A stretch of 64,000 bases of DNA, from positions 101,368,436 through 101,432,435 of the forward strand of contig CM061243.1 in the NCBI GenBank assembly GCA_030848705.1, in the 5' to 3' direction. This DNA comes from Heracleum sosnowskyi (taxonomy: Eukaryota > Streptophyta > Magnoliopsida > Apiales > Apiaceae). Every line of letters starts with the position of its first letter. Positions within the stretch are counted from its first letter, which is position 1. Below the pieces are notes generated by a model that was not told the DNA's origin, searched no databases, and saw only the letters and a list, made by a program, of their open reading frames with translations. This document shows, piece by piece, positions 32,347 through 42,464 of the stretch. The position numbers and the translations under genes were made by a program.

Positions 32347-34104
32347 GTTTCATGATGTCGATGAATTCCCCGTGGCGAATCATCCGACTCGGTTGTCTGA
32401 GGACAGGGTATCTAAGTTACCGAAAGAGTTCGATATCCCGACCGGTGCCTGGCATACGTATCTGCCGAGAGCTGCCGACCGGATATGGTTCAATCCTCCT
32501 GTCCCGAAGGGCTATGGTGATGTGGCCACCGGAATCTCTGAAGCCGCATTAAAATGCGGTTTTCGGGTTCCGATGCTTCCCATAGTGAAGCAACTATTCG
32601 CCCAGATGGGGATAGCTTTGGGTCAAATGGATCCGAATGGGTTTTTACATATGAACGGCTTCCAATGCCGATGTCTGGCGGCCAACGTTGATCCAACTCC
32701 CGCCCTGTTCTGGCACCATCACGACTTTCGGAAGAATGGTAAGAGCAAGGGTTTCTACTCCATCGTTCGCCGTACTAACAGGGCCGAGTGGGTAGAGACC
32801 AATTCTAACAACAAAGGCAGTCACGACAAGTGGTGCTTTATTTCGGGCCCTAAGATCGGTGCTGCGTCTCAGTGGCAGGTGGTCGATCCTTCGACCAAAA
32901 TAGTTAAACCCACCCTTTCGGGTGGCGAATTGCATGAATACCGAAGGTTGTGCAATTTTGATATGGGCCGGATTCCCTTAGAGGACCTTAGGGATCGCCA
33001 ATGGCTTTTCGCCCTATGGGGTAATGGTAACATTCTTCGTCCCTTGCAATAGATTTTTACTTTTCTTTCTTCTGTGCTTCTGTCTTCCCTTTTATGCTGT
33101 CTTTTAAAATGTCTAACACCTTTTTCTTCCTTTCACAGTGTCTTCTCGCCAGGCTATCGTTGAACGAAAGAGGGCCAAGTTTGAGGCTGAGCAGGCGGCT
33201 CTGGCGGCTAGGGCGGCCGAAGCAGCTGAGGCAGCCGAAGCCGCTGGGGCGGGGGCTGAGACTGATAAGTATCGCCAGGAGGGCGATAAACGGGCGCCTG
33301 AGCAATCGGAGCAGGCGACCGAGACTGAGAATGCGGAGCAGGTGCCCGAGACTCCCCTGGTTAGAAAGAGGGTTCGGCGGGGGGATGTTCTGAAGACATA
33401 CGTCCCTCAGTGGGCGATCTTGGAGTCCGATGCTGTCACCTCGGCCGACCCTAAGGCGATCAAGGAGATAGCTCCTGATCTATGCCGGGCTTTGGTGCTT
33501 CCGGCTGATCGCCCCAACTACGATCGGTTGGATATCGCCGATGCCTGCGCCGACATGATGGCCTTCCTTTCTTTGGTAATATATTTGCTTTTCCTTTCAA
33601 TTTCTTGTCCTTGCATTTTCCTAACCAAGGTCTTTTTCCTTATTTTAGGCGACGCCGATGGCTGCTGTCATCACCGACAAGGTGAAGGATATGCAGGGTA
33701 GATTCGGCCAAATCCAGGAAATGGAGGTTCGGGCGGTGAGATCGGAGACTGCTCTCCGCCAAGCCGTTGGTGATGTGGAGAGGTTGGAGGGTCAAGCTGC
33801 GGCGTTGAGGGCCGATCGGGAGGCGATGCAGAAGGAGGTCGACCTTCTCCGAGCTAGGCTAACCACGCGCAACCTCTCTCTGAAGGCTTCTAGGAAGATG
33901 GCCCAGAGGGAGACCAAGCTTCGGTTGAACGCCGAGGAACGCTGTTATCAGATGGGCCACGACCAGGTCGTGAGGAGGGCGGCTGCCATGGGTTTGGACC
34001 ACACACCTTTGATAGAGCCCGGCTTCACCGATCCAGTTGGTCGCCCAGATGAGGACGAGCCTCCTGTCGTATCTTCTGGCGAGAACGAAGAATTATCTGA
34101 TTAG
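32347..34104 (+). CDS. E2 antisense gene, three exons, 5' end truncated
   Basis: The frame is already open at the MITE junction. Exon 1 (to 33026) encodes the domain seen in E1: GQMDPNGFLHMNGFQCRC, HHDFRKN, RTNRAEWVETN, HDKWCFISG, ALWGN. The donor GTAACATT is shared with E1 (33020 is an alternative exon end in the same phase). The intron 33027-33138 ends TTTCACAG. Exon 2, 33139-33575, opens VSSRQAIVERKRAK, has an Ala/Glu-rich stretch (AAEAAEAAEAAGAGAE) and continues into APDLCRALVLPADRP. The intron 33576-33648 is 73 bp, as in E1. Exon 3, 33649-34104, is a coiled coil of about 100 residues ending DPVGRPDEDEPPVV...EELSD. All three exons are open in consistent phase. The true start is probably lost, since E1 has some 40 more N-terminal residues. 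The product is unknown. Confidence 0.75.
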
Positions 34105-34109
34105 GACTT

Positions 34110-34620
34110 TTTATCTTGTACTTTATTTCGCCTTCGGGCATTTAAACTTCTGTAGCCTTCGGGCATTGAATGTACTTGTCTTTCCTAATGGATTTCCCAA
34201 GTTTATATAATTCCATCGTCTACGGCCTCTTTTATGTATTTTCGGCTTCGGCCTTAACTTAACAAAATGTATGCATCTTCGGCTTATCTTTGCCTCGACA
34301 TAATTTGCAAAATTTAAACCAAACTAATGTGTCTTCGGCTTTATTTTTACCTGACATATTTTAACAAAATTTAACAACTATATGTATCTTCGGCTTCTAT
34401 CTTCGCCTTAACATAATTAAATCAGTTTTATGTATCTTCGGCTTCCTTTTGCCTTAACATAATTGAAACAAAATATAACAATTATATTTGTCTTCGGCTC
34501 CTATCTTCGCCTTAACATAATTAAATCAGTTTTATGCATCTTCGGCTTATTTTTGCCTTGACATAATTTATAAAATTTAACCATTATATGTATCTTCGGC
34601 TTTCTTTTTCGCCTAACATG
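34110..34620 (+). repeat. CTTCGGC-type tandem repeat zone in E2
   Basis: About eight imperfect units of 55-65 bp, each with TATGTATCTTCGGCTT, then TTTTGCC or TCTTCGCC, then TTAACATAATT. The zone sits directly after the antisense gene stop, as in E1. It shares the TCTTCGGC core with E1's repeats read on the same (antisense) strand. Confidence 0.8.
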
Positions 34621-34749
34621 TCTGGATTCTCCCAAAGTTTGGCTGTTTGGTTATCCAATCGCCAAATTTATGAAGCATTGTTCAAGAAGTCTTGTGGCAT
34701 TTATCGTTTCTGGTCGTCCCCAGATAAATGTCCGACTTATAACATTATA

Positions 34750-35478
34750 CAGTTAAACCTCTTTAAAGTAATACCCTTGGGACCGGGAAAAAATATTACT
34801 TTACCGAATTTATTACTTTATCGATATAATAATATTTTATTACTTTATCGATAAAGTAATATTTTATTACTTTACCGAATTTTTATGTTTACGTGGTACA
34901 GTATAATATATAATGTACGTATAAAAACTAGAATTAATCACATGCAATGTATTTGATCTAAAATTACTTTTATTATGATTACTTATATCCAAAAACTAGA
35001 TGCATGCATATTAAAATTGCACCAGATAGCACTGATGAAGGGACTGATCCTGAACCCGACGATAGCAATGTCATCCCAAGCGTGTCATCAAAGGAAGCAT
35101 TTCAAGCACTCACCACTTTGAACAATTACTTGTTACAACACGAGCAAAACATACCAGGAGTTATTTTTGCTTTACATAAAGTCAAGGACGAGATTAATTT
35201 TGGCTTTGGTGGAAAGAAGAAACAAGCTACAATAGATTCATATTTTAATAAGAATTAAATTTTGTAATCATATACATTATATATATATATATATATGTAA
35301 TTATGGAATTATTACTTTACATATTACTTGGGCCCTTAATGACTTTCGATTTTTTTATTATCTTATGCTTTTAGTGAGAATATTACTTTACAACATTGGC
35401 CCAAGTTGGGACCGATGAAAATTATTACTTAAGCGAGGTTATTACTTTATCGGATATTACTTAATCGAGGTTTAACTG
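34750..35478. mobile_element. pogo/Lemi1-like DNA transposon remnant
   Basis: A 729-bp element flanked by TA duplications (34748-34749 and 35479-35480). The inverted repeats begin CAGTTAAACCTC on both ends and continue with AAGTAATA phrases. This is close to the CAGTAAAACCTC type of plant Emigrant/Lemi1 elements (Tc1/mariner, pogo branch). It is nested in the 3' non-coding region of E2 and contains the tail of a transposase ORF. A subterminal perfect hairpin around ATTACTTTATCGATAAAGTA lies at 34837-34863. Confidence 0.82.
35004..35258 (+). pseudogene. C-terminal fragment of a pogo/Tigger-type transposase
   Basis: 84 codons. An acidic start is followed by SSKEAFQALTTLNNYLLQHE, the tail that follows the DDE domain in jerky/Tigger-like transposases. 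The end is KKKQATIDSYFNKN. The DNA-binding and DDE catalytic parts are absent. The final QATIDSYF fits the PCNA-interacting PIP-box pattern Q-x-x-h-x-x-a-a; pogo-type transposases are known to bind PCNA. The ATG is only the first in frame after the deletion. Confidence 0.65.
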
Positions 35479-35647
35479 TAATGCATAACTGATAAAATAA
35501 GTAGAACAGGGGAACATGTATTTTATTGATAAATTATGCAACTTTACATGCTTTTCAGAGAAAAAAAAAACTTAGTATGAAGTGAAAATAAGAACTTGAG
35601 TGGCGAGCACCTTTTGTTCGGCCATATTCCTCTAGATTGGATGAAGG

Positions 35648-38600
35648 CTACTGGTAATATCTTCGCAACCTGGAGGCGTGCCATGTGTTCTTGATCGGGT
35701 CGCCAGACGTGGTTGCTAATTTGTAGGTGCCAGGTCGAACCACCTCAGTTACTTTATACGGGCCTTCCCAGTTTGGCATTAGTTTTCCCTGCTTAGCTGG
35801 CATAGAAGTCGCCAATTCCCGCAGCACCAAATCTCCCACCATGAAGGTCCTTTTCTTTACTCCGGCGTCGTAGTATTGGGCTGCCTGGAGCTGATATTTC
35901 AAATTCCTTAGGTGAGCTGCCTCTCTCTCTTCTTCCAATAAATCCACATTGGCCCGAAGGCCAAATTCGTTTGCTTCGACGTTGAATACCTCCGTTCGGT
36001 AGGAGTCCAGTCCGACCTCAACAGGAACCAGGGCGTCGGTCCCGAATGCCAACTTGAAAGGTGTTTCTCTGGTTGATGAACGTGGGGTTGTTCGGTATGC
36101 CCACAACACCCAGTTTAACTCTTCTGCCCAAAGCCCCTTGGCATCTCCTAGTCGCTTTTTTATTCCATCGAAGATGATTTTGTTTGCAGCTTCGATTGCT
36201 CCATTTCCTTGAGGATGACCGACCGAGCTAAATTTCTGTTGTATTCCGAAATGTGTCAAGAACTTCGGGAATTTGTTCCCGATGAATTGGGTCCCATTGT
36301 CGGATACACAGACCTTCGGGATCCCGAACCTGAGTATGACTTGCTCTAACATGAATTTTTTTGTTGCTTCTTCGGTTATGGTCGCCAGAGGTCTTGCTTC
36401 AACCCATTTGGTCATATAGTCGATCGCCACTATGCAGTACTTGGCTTGTTTTGTGCTCTTAGGTAGAATTCCCACGATATCTACAGCCCACATGGCGAAA
36501 GGAATGGGGCTTAGGACTGATGCCATTTCTTCTGGTGACTGCTTCGGGATAGTACTGAATAACTGGCATTGTCGACACTTCTTTGCGTAATTGGCCGCAT
36601 CTGCTCGCAAAGTCGGCCAATAGAACCCTTGTCTGAGGATTTTGAAGGCAAGTGACCGACCGGCAAGATGTTCTCCACATATTCCTTCGTGAACTGTTTC
36701 TAAAGCCAGTATTTGTTCTTCGGGATCCAAACATCGGAGAAGGGGTTCTGTCGCTGACCTTCTATACAACTTGTTACCGATGATGGTGTAGCTTGCTGCC
36801 CTGTACTTCACTTTTTGAGCCTCTTTCCGGTCCAGGGGCAAAGTATCTTTTTCTAGATAGGCCCTGATCGGGGTCATCCAGTTAATGCCTTGGTGGATTT
36901 CCATGCATTGTTGCTTGTCGATTGAAGGGCTTTTCACTTCAATCAGGTAGATGGATCCTGTGAGGTTGTGTGTTTCGGCCGAAGCCAATCTTGACAGAGC
37001 ATTGGCTCGGCTGTTATCCTCTCTCCCTACTTGACTCAATTCGAAGGATTCAAATGAGACCGATGAGTCCTTTACCTTTGCGGCGTAAGCCTTGAGTCGA
37101 AGCTCTCTTTGTTCGTATTCTCCTGAAAAGTGCTTCACCACTAACATAGAACCACTAAATGCTCGTAAATTTCTTACCTCGAGATTTTTGGCCAGGTTTA
37201 AACCGGCTAGCAATGCTTCGTACTCGGCCTCATTATTGGTTAGCGGGAAAGTGAATCTTATTGCTTGGCAGATTTCGAACCCGTCTGGACTTGAAAGGAT
37301 TAATCCTGCCCCACACTTTGACCCGGCTACCGACCCATCTACGAACAATTTCCACTTGCCTGGCGATCGGACCAGCTGCTCTTCGGGAGCTAGGTCTTTT
37401 GGTCCTGAAAAATAGTATTCGACCATGAAGTCTGCCAATGCTTGGGCTTTGATGGACGTTCTGGGGATGTATTCCAAATCGTATTCTCCCAGCTCGATGG
37501 ACCAAGCTACCACCCTTCCGGACGCCTCTGGTCTTGTCAAAATTTTCTTGAGGGGTTGATCGGTTATAACCTGTACCGTTCGCCCCTGAAAATAATGACG
37601 TAGCTTTCGGGTCGCCATTACAAGGCCGTAGGCGAACTTTTCTGCATTTGGATATCTTGTTTCCGCATCCTTCAGCATGTGGGATACATAAAACACCGGG
37701 TGTTGAGAGCTGTTATGTTCTTTCACTAGTACTGCTCCAAGAGTTTGGTCGCTCACTGCTAAGTACAGCTGTAAAGTTTCCTTCGGATCGGGCCTCATCA
37801 GGAGAGGCGCCTTGGTGAGATACTCCTTCACCTCCTCGAATGCTCTCTGGCATTCCGATCCCCATTCAAAATTCTTCGATCCCCGGAGTGCTTCAAAGAA
37901 AGGCAGGGCCTTTTCTGTTGATCTGGAAATAAATCTTCGCAAGGCGGCCATTCGACCGGTCAATTTCTGTACATCCCGAACTGTCTTCGGCTGTTCCATG
38001 TCGATCACTGCTTGTATTTTTTCCGGGTTCGCCTCGATCCCTCGGGCACTGACCATGTACCCTAGGAATTTCCCACTGGAGACTCCGAAAGTACACTTGT
38101 TCGGATTAATTTTCATGCCGTGCTTCCTTAATGTCTCGAAGCACTCTTTGAGGTCTTCCATGTGATCTTCGAACTGGGACTTAACAATCATATCATCCAC
38201 ATAGCATTCCATGTTTCTCCCAATTTGTTTATGGAAAATCCGATTGACCACTCTTTGGAATGTGGCTCCTGCGTTTTTCAGGCCGAAAGGCATTTTGATG
38301 TAGGCATATGTTCCTTTCGGGGTGATGAATGCTGTCTTTGGAATATCCTCGGCATTCATTGCAATCTGATGGTATCCTGAAAAAGCATCCAAAAAACTAA
38401 GTACCTGATATCCAGCAGTGGCGTCTGTCAGCTGGTCAATGCTAGGAAGTGGGTAGTGGTCCTTCGGGCATGCTTTGTTTAAGTCGGTGTAGTCCACACA
38501 CATTCGCCATTTATTGTTAGCTTTCTTTACCACCACCACATTGGCTAGCCAGTCCGGGTATTCGATTTCCTTTATGAATTTTGCTTCCAAAAGTTTTTCC

Positions 38601-40075
38601 ACTTCAGCTTCAATGATCTTCTGTCGTTCCATGGCGAATGTTCTCTTTCTTTGCTTTACTGGCTTTGCCTCGGGTTTAACATTGAGACAATGCTTCGCCG
38701 TCTTTGGATCCAAGCCAGGCATATCCTCCGGCCCCCAGGCGAAGACGTCGTGGTATTGTCTGACAACTTCGATCACTTTCCTCTTGAGGTCGGGTTCCAT
38801 ATTTTTCCCGATTCGCACCATTTTTCCCGAACAGCCCGCATAGAGCTCTACCTCTTCGGTTTCTGCTGCTGGTTCGGCAATTGGGTTGGATAGGTCCGCA
38901 CCAAATTTCTCTAACTCAATATTTAGGGTTTGGCGACTTCCGCTGATTTCGCCTTCGGCCCTTTTTCTCTTACCTCCTTCGGTCATCTCAAAATCTTGAT
39001 CCTTGTCCAGATCGTCCAACATGATGATTCGAGCAGTTTTTTGATCGCCCCTCATTTCCCTGATTCCATGCTCAGTCGGAAATTTCAATTTGAGATGGGG
39101 TATTGATGCTACCGCCTGAAAAGAAGTAAGGGCTGGCCTTCCGAGAATGGCATTGTAGGGGCTTTCCACCCGAACCACATAGAACTTGACCTGCTTTTCC
39201 ACAGTATATGGAGCTTTACCCAAAAGGACAGATAGAGTGATAGTACCTTCAATAGGGACTGGCTGATTCCCGAAGCCGTACAGGGGAGCTTCGTAGCAGG
39301 GTTCCAGCTGTTCGCCTCCAAGGTTCATTTTACTATACGTCCGATGATACAGAATGTTCACCGAGCTCCCCCCGTCTATCAGAGCTTTCCATATTTTGTT
39401 TTGCCCGATCACCGGATTGATGAGCAAAGGGTCTTCATGAGGCCAAATCACATCCTCATAGTCATCCTCGGTAAACATGATCGGCATCGCCTGTTTGGCA
39501 GATTGAAACTGGTACAAATTGTAAACCTGTTTTGCGTACCTTTTCTTGGCCGTCTTGCTATCTCGTCCCAGGGTGCTTCCACCGAATATGGTTTTTACTT
39601 CGCCTCTGTACCTTTCGACCTCTTCAGGCTCTTTTCGTTTGTCTTCCTTCGGGGCTAGCTTGTCCCTCAGGTCTTTGACAAATTTATTCAGTTCTCCCTC
39701 CTTGATCATCTTTTCTATCAGTTTTTTTAGATGGTAACACTCATCAGTGTTGTGACCCTTGTCCTGATGATAATCGCAATACTTGTTACCATTTTTCTTA
39801 TAATCGGGCATCTTCATTCGTGCTGGGCGAACGAAGCCAGGCTTTCCTTTTATCTCGTGGAGAATCTTCGAGATTGGTGCATTCAGAGGGGTAAATGTTG
39901 TGCCATCCCTATCTCTCCTTCGTTCGGCAGCTTTATCGCGACCCTTCGCCTCATCACGCCTATCATCGAATCTTCGCCCTGCATCGTACCTGTCATACCC
40001 TTTTTTTTCCCCTATCTTCTCTCTTGGCTTCTTTAAACCCCCCGATGGACTCCATCTTCCGTCGGATACTTTCAC
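35648..40075 (-). CDS. E2 pol polyprotein (protease, RT, two RNase H, integrase)
   Basis: 1475 codons without a stop. The zinc motif C100-x2-H-x4-H-x4-C113 belongs to the end of Gag. Protease has IDGGSS with Asp234. Reverse transcriptase has FLDAFSGYHQI and YVDD at 625-628. The first RNase H (about 770-880) is degenerate (YLAVSDQTLGAVL). The second, archaeal-type RNase H (907-1035) keeps FVDGS and NEAEYEALL, but has FSGS where DS is usual and RANAL where ADAL is usual. The integrase has its zinc site near 1130-1172 and catalytic D1200, D1260, E1296 with 35-residue spacing. The C-terminus ends TWHASRLRRYYQ. The annotated ATG is in a frame shifted from the gag end, so the true protein boundary is unclear. 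Confidence 0.9.
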   Translation of the reverse strand: MKVSDGRWSPSGGLKKPREKIGEKKGYDRYDAGRRFDDRRDEAKGRDKAAERRRDRDGTTFTPLNAPISKILHEIKGKPGFVRPARMKMPDYKKNGNKYCDYHQDKGHNTDECYHLKKLIEKMIKEGELNKFVKDLRDKLAPKEDKRKEPEEVERYRGEVKTIFGGSTLGRDSKTAKKRYAKQVYNLYQFQSAKQAMPIMFTEDDYEDVIWPHEDPLLINPVIGQNKIWKALIDGGSSVNILYHRTYSKMNLGGEQLEPCYEAPLYGFGNQPVPIEGTITLSVLLGKAPYTVEKQVKFYVVRVESPYNAILGRPALTSFQAVASIPHLKLKFPTEHGIREMRGDQKTARIIMLDDLDKDQDFEMTEGGKRKRAEGEISGSRQTLNIELEKFGADLSNPIAEPAAETEEVELYAGCSGKMVRIGKNMEPDLKRKVIEVVRQYHDVFAWGPEDMPGLDPKTAKHCLNVKPEAKPVKQRKRTFAMERQKIIEAEVEKLLEAKFIKEIEYPDWLANVVVVKKANNKWRMCVDYTDLNKACPKDHYPLPSIDQLTDATAGYQVLSFLDAFSGYHQIAMNAEDIPKTAFITPKGTYAYIKMPFGLKNAGATFQRVVNRIFHKQIGRNMECYVDDMIVKSQFEDHMEDLKECFETLRKHGMKINPNKCTFGVSSGKFLGYMVSARGIEANPEKIQAVIDMEQPKTVRDVQKLTGRMAALRRFISRSTEKALPFFEALRGSKNFEWGSECQRAFEEVKEYLTKAPLLMRPDPKETLQLYLAVSDQTLGAVLVKEHNSSQHPVFYVSHMLKDAETRYPNAEKFAYGLVMATRKLRHYFQGRTVQVITDQPLKKILTRPEASGRVVAWSIELGEYDLEYIPRTSIKAQALADFMVEYYFSGPKDLAPEEQLVRSPGKWKLFVDGSVAGSKCGAGLILSSPDGFEICQAIRFTFPLTNNEAEYEALLAGLNLAKNLEVRNLRAFSGSMLVVKHFSGEYEQRELRLKAYAAKVKDSSVSFESFELSQVGREDNSRANALSRLASAETHNLTGSIYLIEVKSPSIDKQQCMEIHQGINWMTPIRAYLEKDTLPLDRKEAQKVKYRAASYTIIGNKLYRRSATEPLLRCLDPEEQILALETVHEGICGEHLAGRSLAFKILRQGFYWPTLRADAANYAKKCRQCQLFSTIPKQSPEEMASVLSPIPFAMWAVDIVGILPKSTKQAKYCIVAIDYMTKWVEARPLATITEEATKKFMLEQVILRFGIPKVCVSDNGTQFIGNKFPKFLTHFGIQQKFSSVGHPQGNGAIEAANKIIFDGIKKRLGDAKGLWAEELNWVLWAYRTTPRSSTRETPFKLAFGTDALVPVEVGLDSYRTEVFNVEANEFGLRANVDLLEEEREAAHLRNLKYQLQAAQYYDAGVKKRTFMVGDLVLRELATSMPAKQGKLMPNWEGPYKVTEVVRPGTYKLATTSGDPIKNTWHASRLRRYYQ

Positions 40076-41137
40076 CTCTCAATTATATATCATTCAGGGA
40101 TTTAGGGGGAATATCATAAAGAGAAGATCGGAGTTTTTTACCTTTGATGGGGTCTAGTCCTGCCGATAAGAACCCAACAGCCTTTACTTTGTCCAAATTT
40201 GTTACCATTCCAGCCTCTTCCTTAAACCTAGCCAAATAATCTCCCAACTCTTCGTTCGGCCTTTGTCTACAGTGTATTAAAGCTTCGGTATCCTTCTCTC
40301 TTCGGCACAGATGGGAATAGTGCCTCAAGAATTTCCTTTTTAGCTGGTCGTAAGAACATATCGACCTTGGTTTCATTGACCTGTACCACATGGTAGCTGG
40401 ACTCTTCAGATATGTCTTGAACATTTTGCAAAGCATGACATCACAGTGCCCCATGCCTATCATAAGGGACTCATACTTCTCGCAATGGTCTTCAGGGTCG
40501 CCTTTCCCATTGAATTCGTTCATCTTCGGGAATTGTCTTCCAGGGGAGGTCTATACTGCTCGATTTCCTCCGACACTACCGGCTCGTGACTAATTCTACG
40601 ATCGCCGAACATCGCCTTCTCCATTCGGCTCAGCCTGTCTTTCATGCGAGGATCTCCTTCCTCGTCGGTATCCGATCGTACGACCACCCTTGAACGGATC
40701 CTTCGGGGGTGTGATTCAGAATCCGAAGATCCATCTTCATCATTATGCACCCTCTTTTCTCTTCTGTGACTGGTCTATACCAATAGTTGTTCTCCGGTCT
40801 CCACAGCACCTTGGAGAGCCTTTTCCTCAGCATCCAGCTCAGCCCTTCGCCTTTTAATTGCTTCCAGCTTAGCGAGATCCTCCTCTCTCTTCTTCGCCCT
40901 AGCTTGGGCTTCGGCCTCCAGCCTTTACTTTCCCTTCTGCCTTCCTCCTTTGGCAGCAGTTTCTTCACGCCATTTAAGAATCATGGCCTTTTGCTCTTCG
41001 GGGGTGGGCATCGGCCCATCCCCCAAATCATCATCAAAATTGAGAACCCGATTAATGGGGGGTGTAGTCGTGGAGGGACCCTGGCGAGGAGTTTCAGCAA
41101 AACCGAGCACCCTGTCTTCGGAACTATCGATTGCCAT
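40076..41137 (-). pseudogene. E2 gag, broken
   Basis: It starts MAIDSSEDRV at 41137 with PPINRVLNFD and PMPTPEEQKA, like E1 gag. A TAA near 40925 ends the first segment. Coding similarity continues (KRVHNDEDGSS, RRIRSRVVVRSDTDEEGD, HEPVVSEEIEQYRPP). A one-base deletion near 40530 shifts the frame, seen by comparison with E1. The capsid-type core then reads HCEKYESLMIGMGHCDVMLC and ALIHCRQRPNEELGDYLARF. A TAA at 40083 follows KSLNDI where E1 has a Tyr codon. At least three lesions make Gag non-functional. Confidence 0.8.
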
Positions 41138-41171
41138 CGTTCTCAGCTAACGTCACGAATTGGCTTACACG

Positions 41172-41189
41172 TTCCCACAGACGGCGCCA
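41172..41189 (-). promoter_or_regulatory. primer binding site of E2
   Basis: On the minus strand TGGCGCCGTCTGTGGGAA lies two bases after the 5' LTR. It starts with TGG as expected for pairing to a tRNA CCA end. Confidence 0.75.
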
Positions 41190-41191
41190 AA

Positions 41192-41604
41192 TGTTGGAAC
41201 CAGTTTTCTGTCGGGTTGTACTCCCGGAAGCTCTTCGGGTCGACCTGTCAAAAGAGAAGAATGCGAGGGATTGGGCCCCCGATTCACCTCCGGTGTGAGA
41301 ATAAATTAGAGGTTCCAATTAGGTTTAAATGAACGTGTAAGTCTTAGTGAGCGTAAAATGAGTATTAACCTGAACGTGAAACCTGTCAAGTGCCTTTATA
41401 GGCACTTTGGTACCGGCTCGCCCGGATTGTTCGGGAGCAACCGCCACATGCGTGGTCCTTTTCTTACGCCTGAATAGTCGGGTGACTCGGTCAAGCAACA
41501 GTCAGATCCAACGGACCTAGACGAAGAAGTGGGTTGTGACCGTTCGGCCCAATTACTTCTCGGCCCAATCACTATTCGGCCCGATCTCGGTTGGGCCCCC
41601 AACA
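41192..41604 (-). repeat. 5' LTR of E2
   Basis: A 413-bp LTR. On the plus strand it begins TGTTGGAACC and ends CCCCCAACA. It has several GGCCCAAT/GGCCCGAT phrases near the U3 end. The R/U5-like end is similar to E1. No second copy is in the window. Confidence 0.8.
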
Positions 41605-41715
41605 CATGGTAAGCGAGCCATAAGGTGGGCTGCTTTGTTCGCCTGTCTTTTAGCAAACTTAATAGACAATCCTGAATGAGATTGGATCATCTCACGACAC
41701 TCATCTAAAGACTCT
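41605..41715 (-). pseudogene. RNase H-type (RVT_3) fragment cut by E2
   Basis: A minus-strand frame reads ESLDECREMIQSHSGLSIKF, then AKRQANKAAHLMARL. This is the end of the RNase H domain common in plant L1-type elements and related single-domain genes. It runs into the E2 LTR, so E2 landed in it. The other half is not present left of E2. Confidence 0.55.
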
Positions 41716-42106
41716 GATTATTTTACATCTTTGAGTCCACCATTCTCTTGCAGATAAAGAGGAAGGATATCGCCTTACAAAAAAAAAGGATGGACATCGA
41801 AGGAATAAAAAAAGATTTGTCTTCAAATTGATCGTCTCGAACATAAATTCCATACCCGAAACTAGTTTTCAAATTTTGATTCCATTCAGAAATCTGAGTT
41901 TCTTTATTTCTTTACACAATAAATATTTAAATTAAGATTAGTTAAAACATCTTGTGATCTGTTAGTAAATACTAGCTTTATAACTCGTGCAAGGTACGAG
42001 TATAATCTAAATTCACATTTTGTTCAACTTCTTATATGTTTAAGAAATGAACTACTTGTCATTTTAAATTAATTTTTTTCCAATTTTTAATATGACTTAC
42101 CCTTGT

Positions 42107-42427
42107 TCATAAAAAATGTAAGAATTTTGAAGTTTTGAATTTTGCAGTAATCGTGATTGAATATGGACGTTCATTAGTTTGGAAGAGATAGTTAATGGAT
42201 TGAGAAGAAAGTGAGTTGATTTGCATCGGTTGCCTTAATTTTATATGTTGTGTTTGTAATATACACGCTAGCAGCTGTCTCTCATTAATTCCATCAAATG
42301 CGTGAGAGTCAGCCACTTGCACTGTTCAGAGTGTATGCTTTTTGGTTTTGGCGTATATAAGGTGTAACGAAAACTAAAAGTTCGACATGATTGATAATTT
42401 TTTAATATTTTGTGTTTAACGATACAG

Positions 42428-42464
<37 letters not shown>

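Larger units (their letters stand above)
32347..41604 (-). mobile_element. Tat-type Ty3/gypsy retrotransposon E2, 3' LTR lost
   Basis: Minus-strand order: 5' LTR (41604-41192), primer site, broken gag, long intact pol frame, then a non-coding zone with a nested pogo-like element and tandem repeats. An antisense gene on the plus strand follows. The second RNase H after the first is the diagnostic dual-RNase-H layout of the Tat/Ogre group. The element is cut off at the MITE junction near 32346, so the 3' LTR and perhaps the start of the antisense gene are missing. It is a relative of E1 and not the same family copy. Confidence 0.88.
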
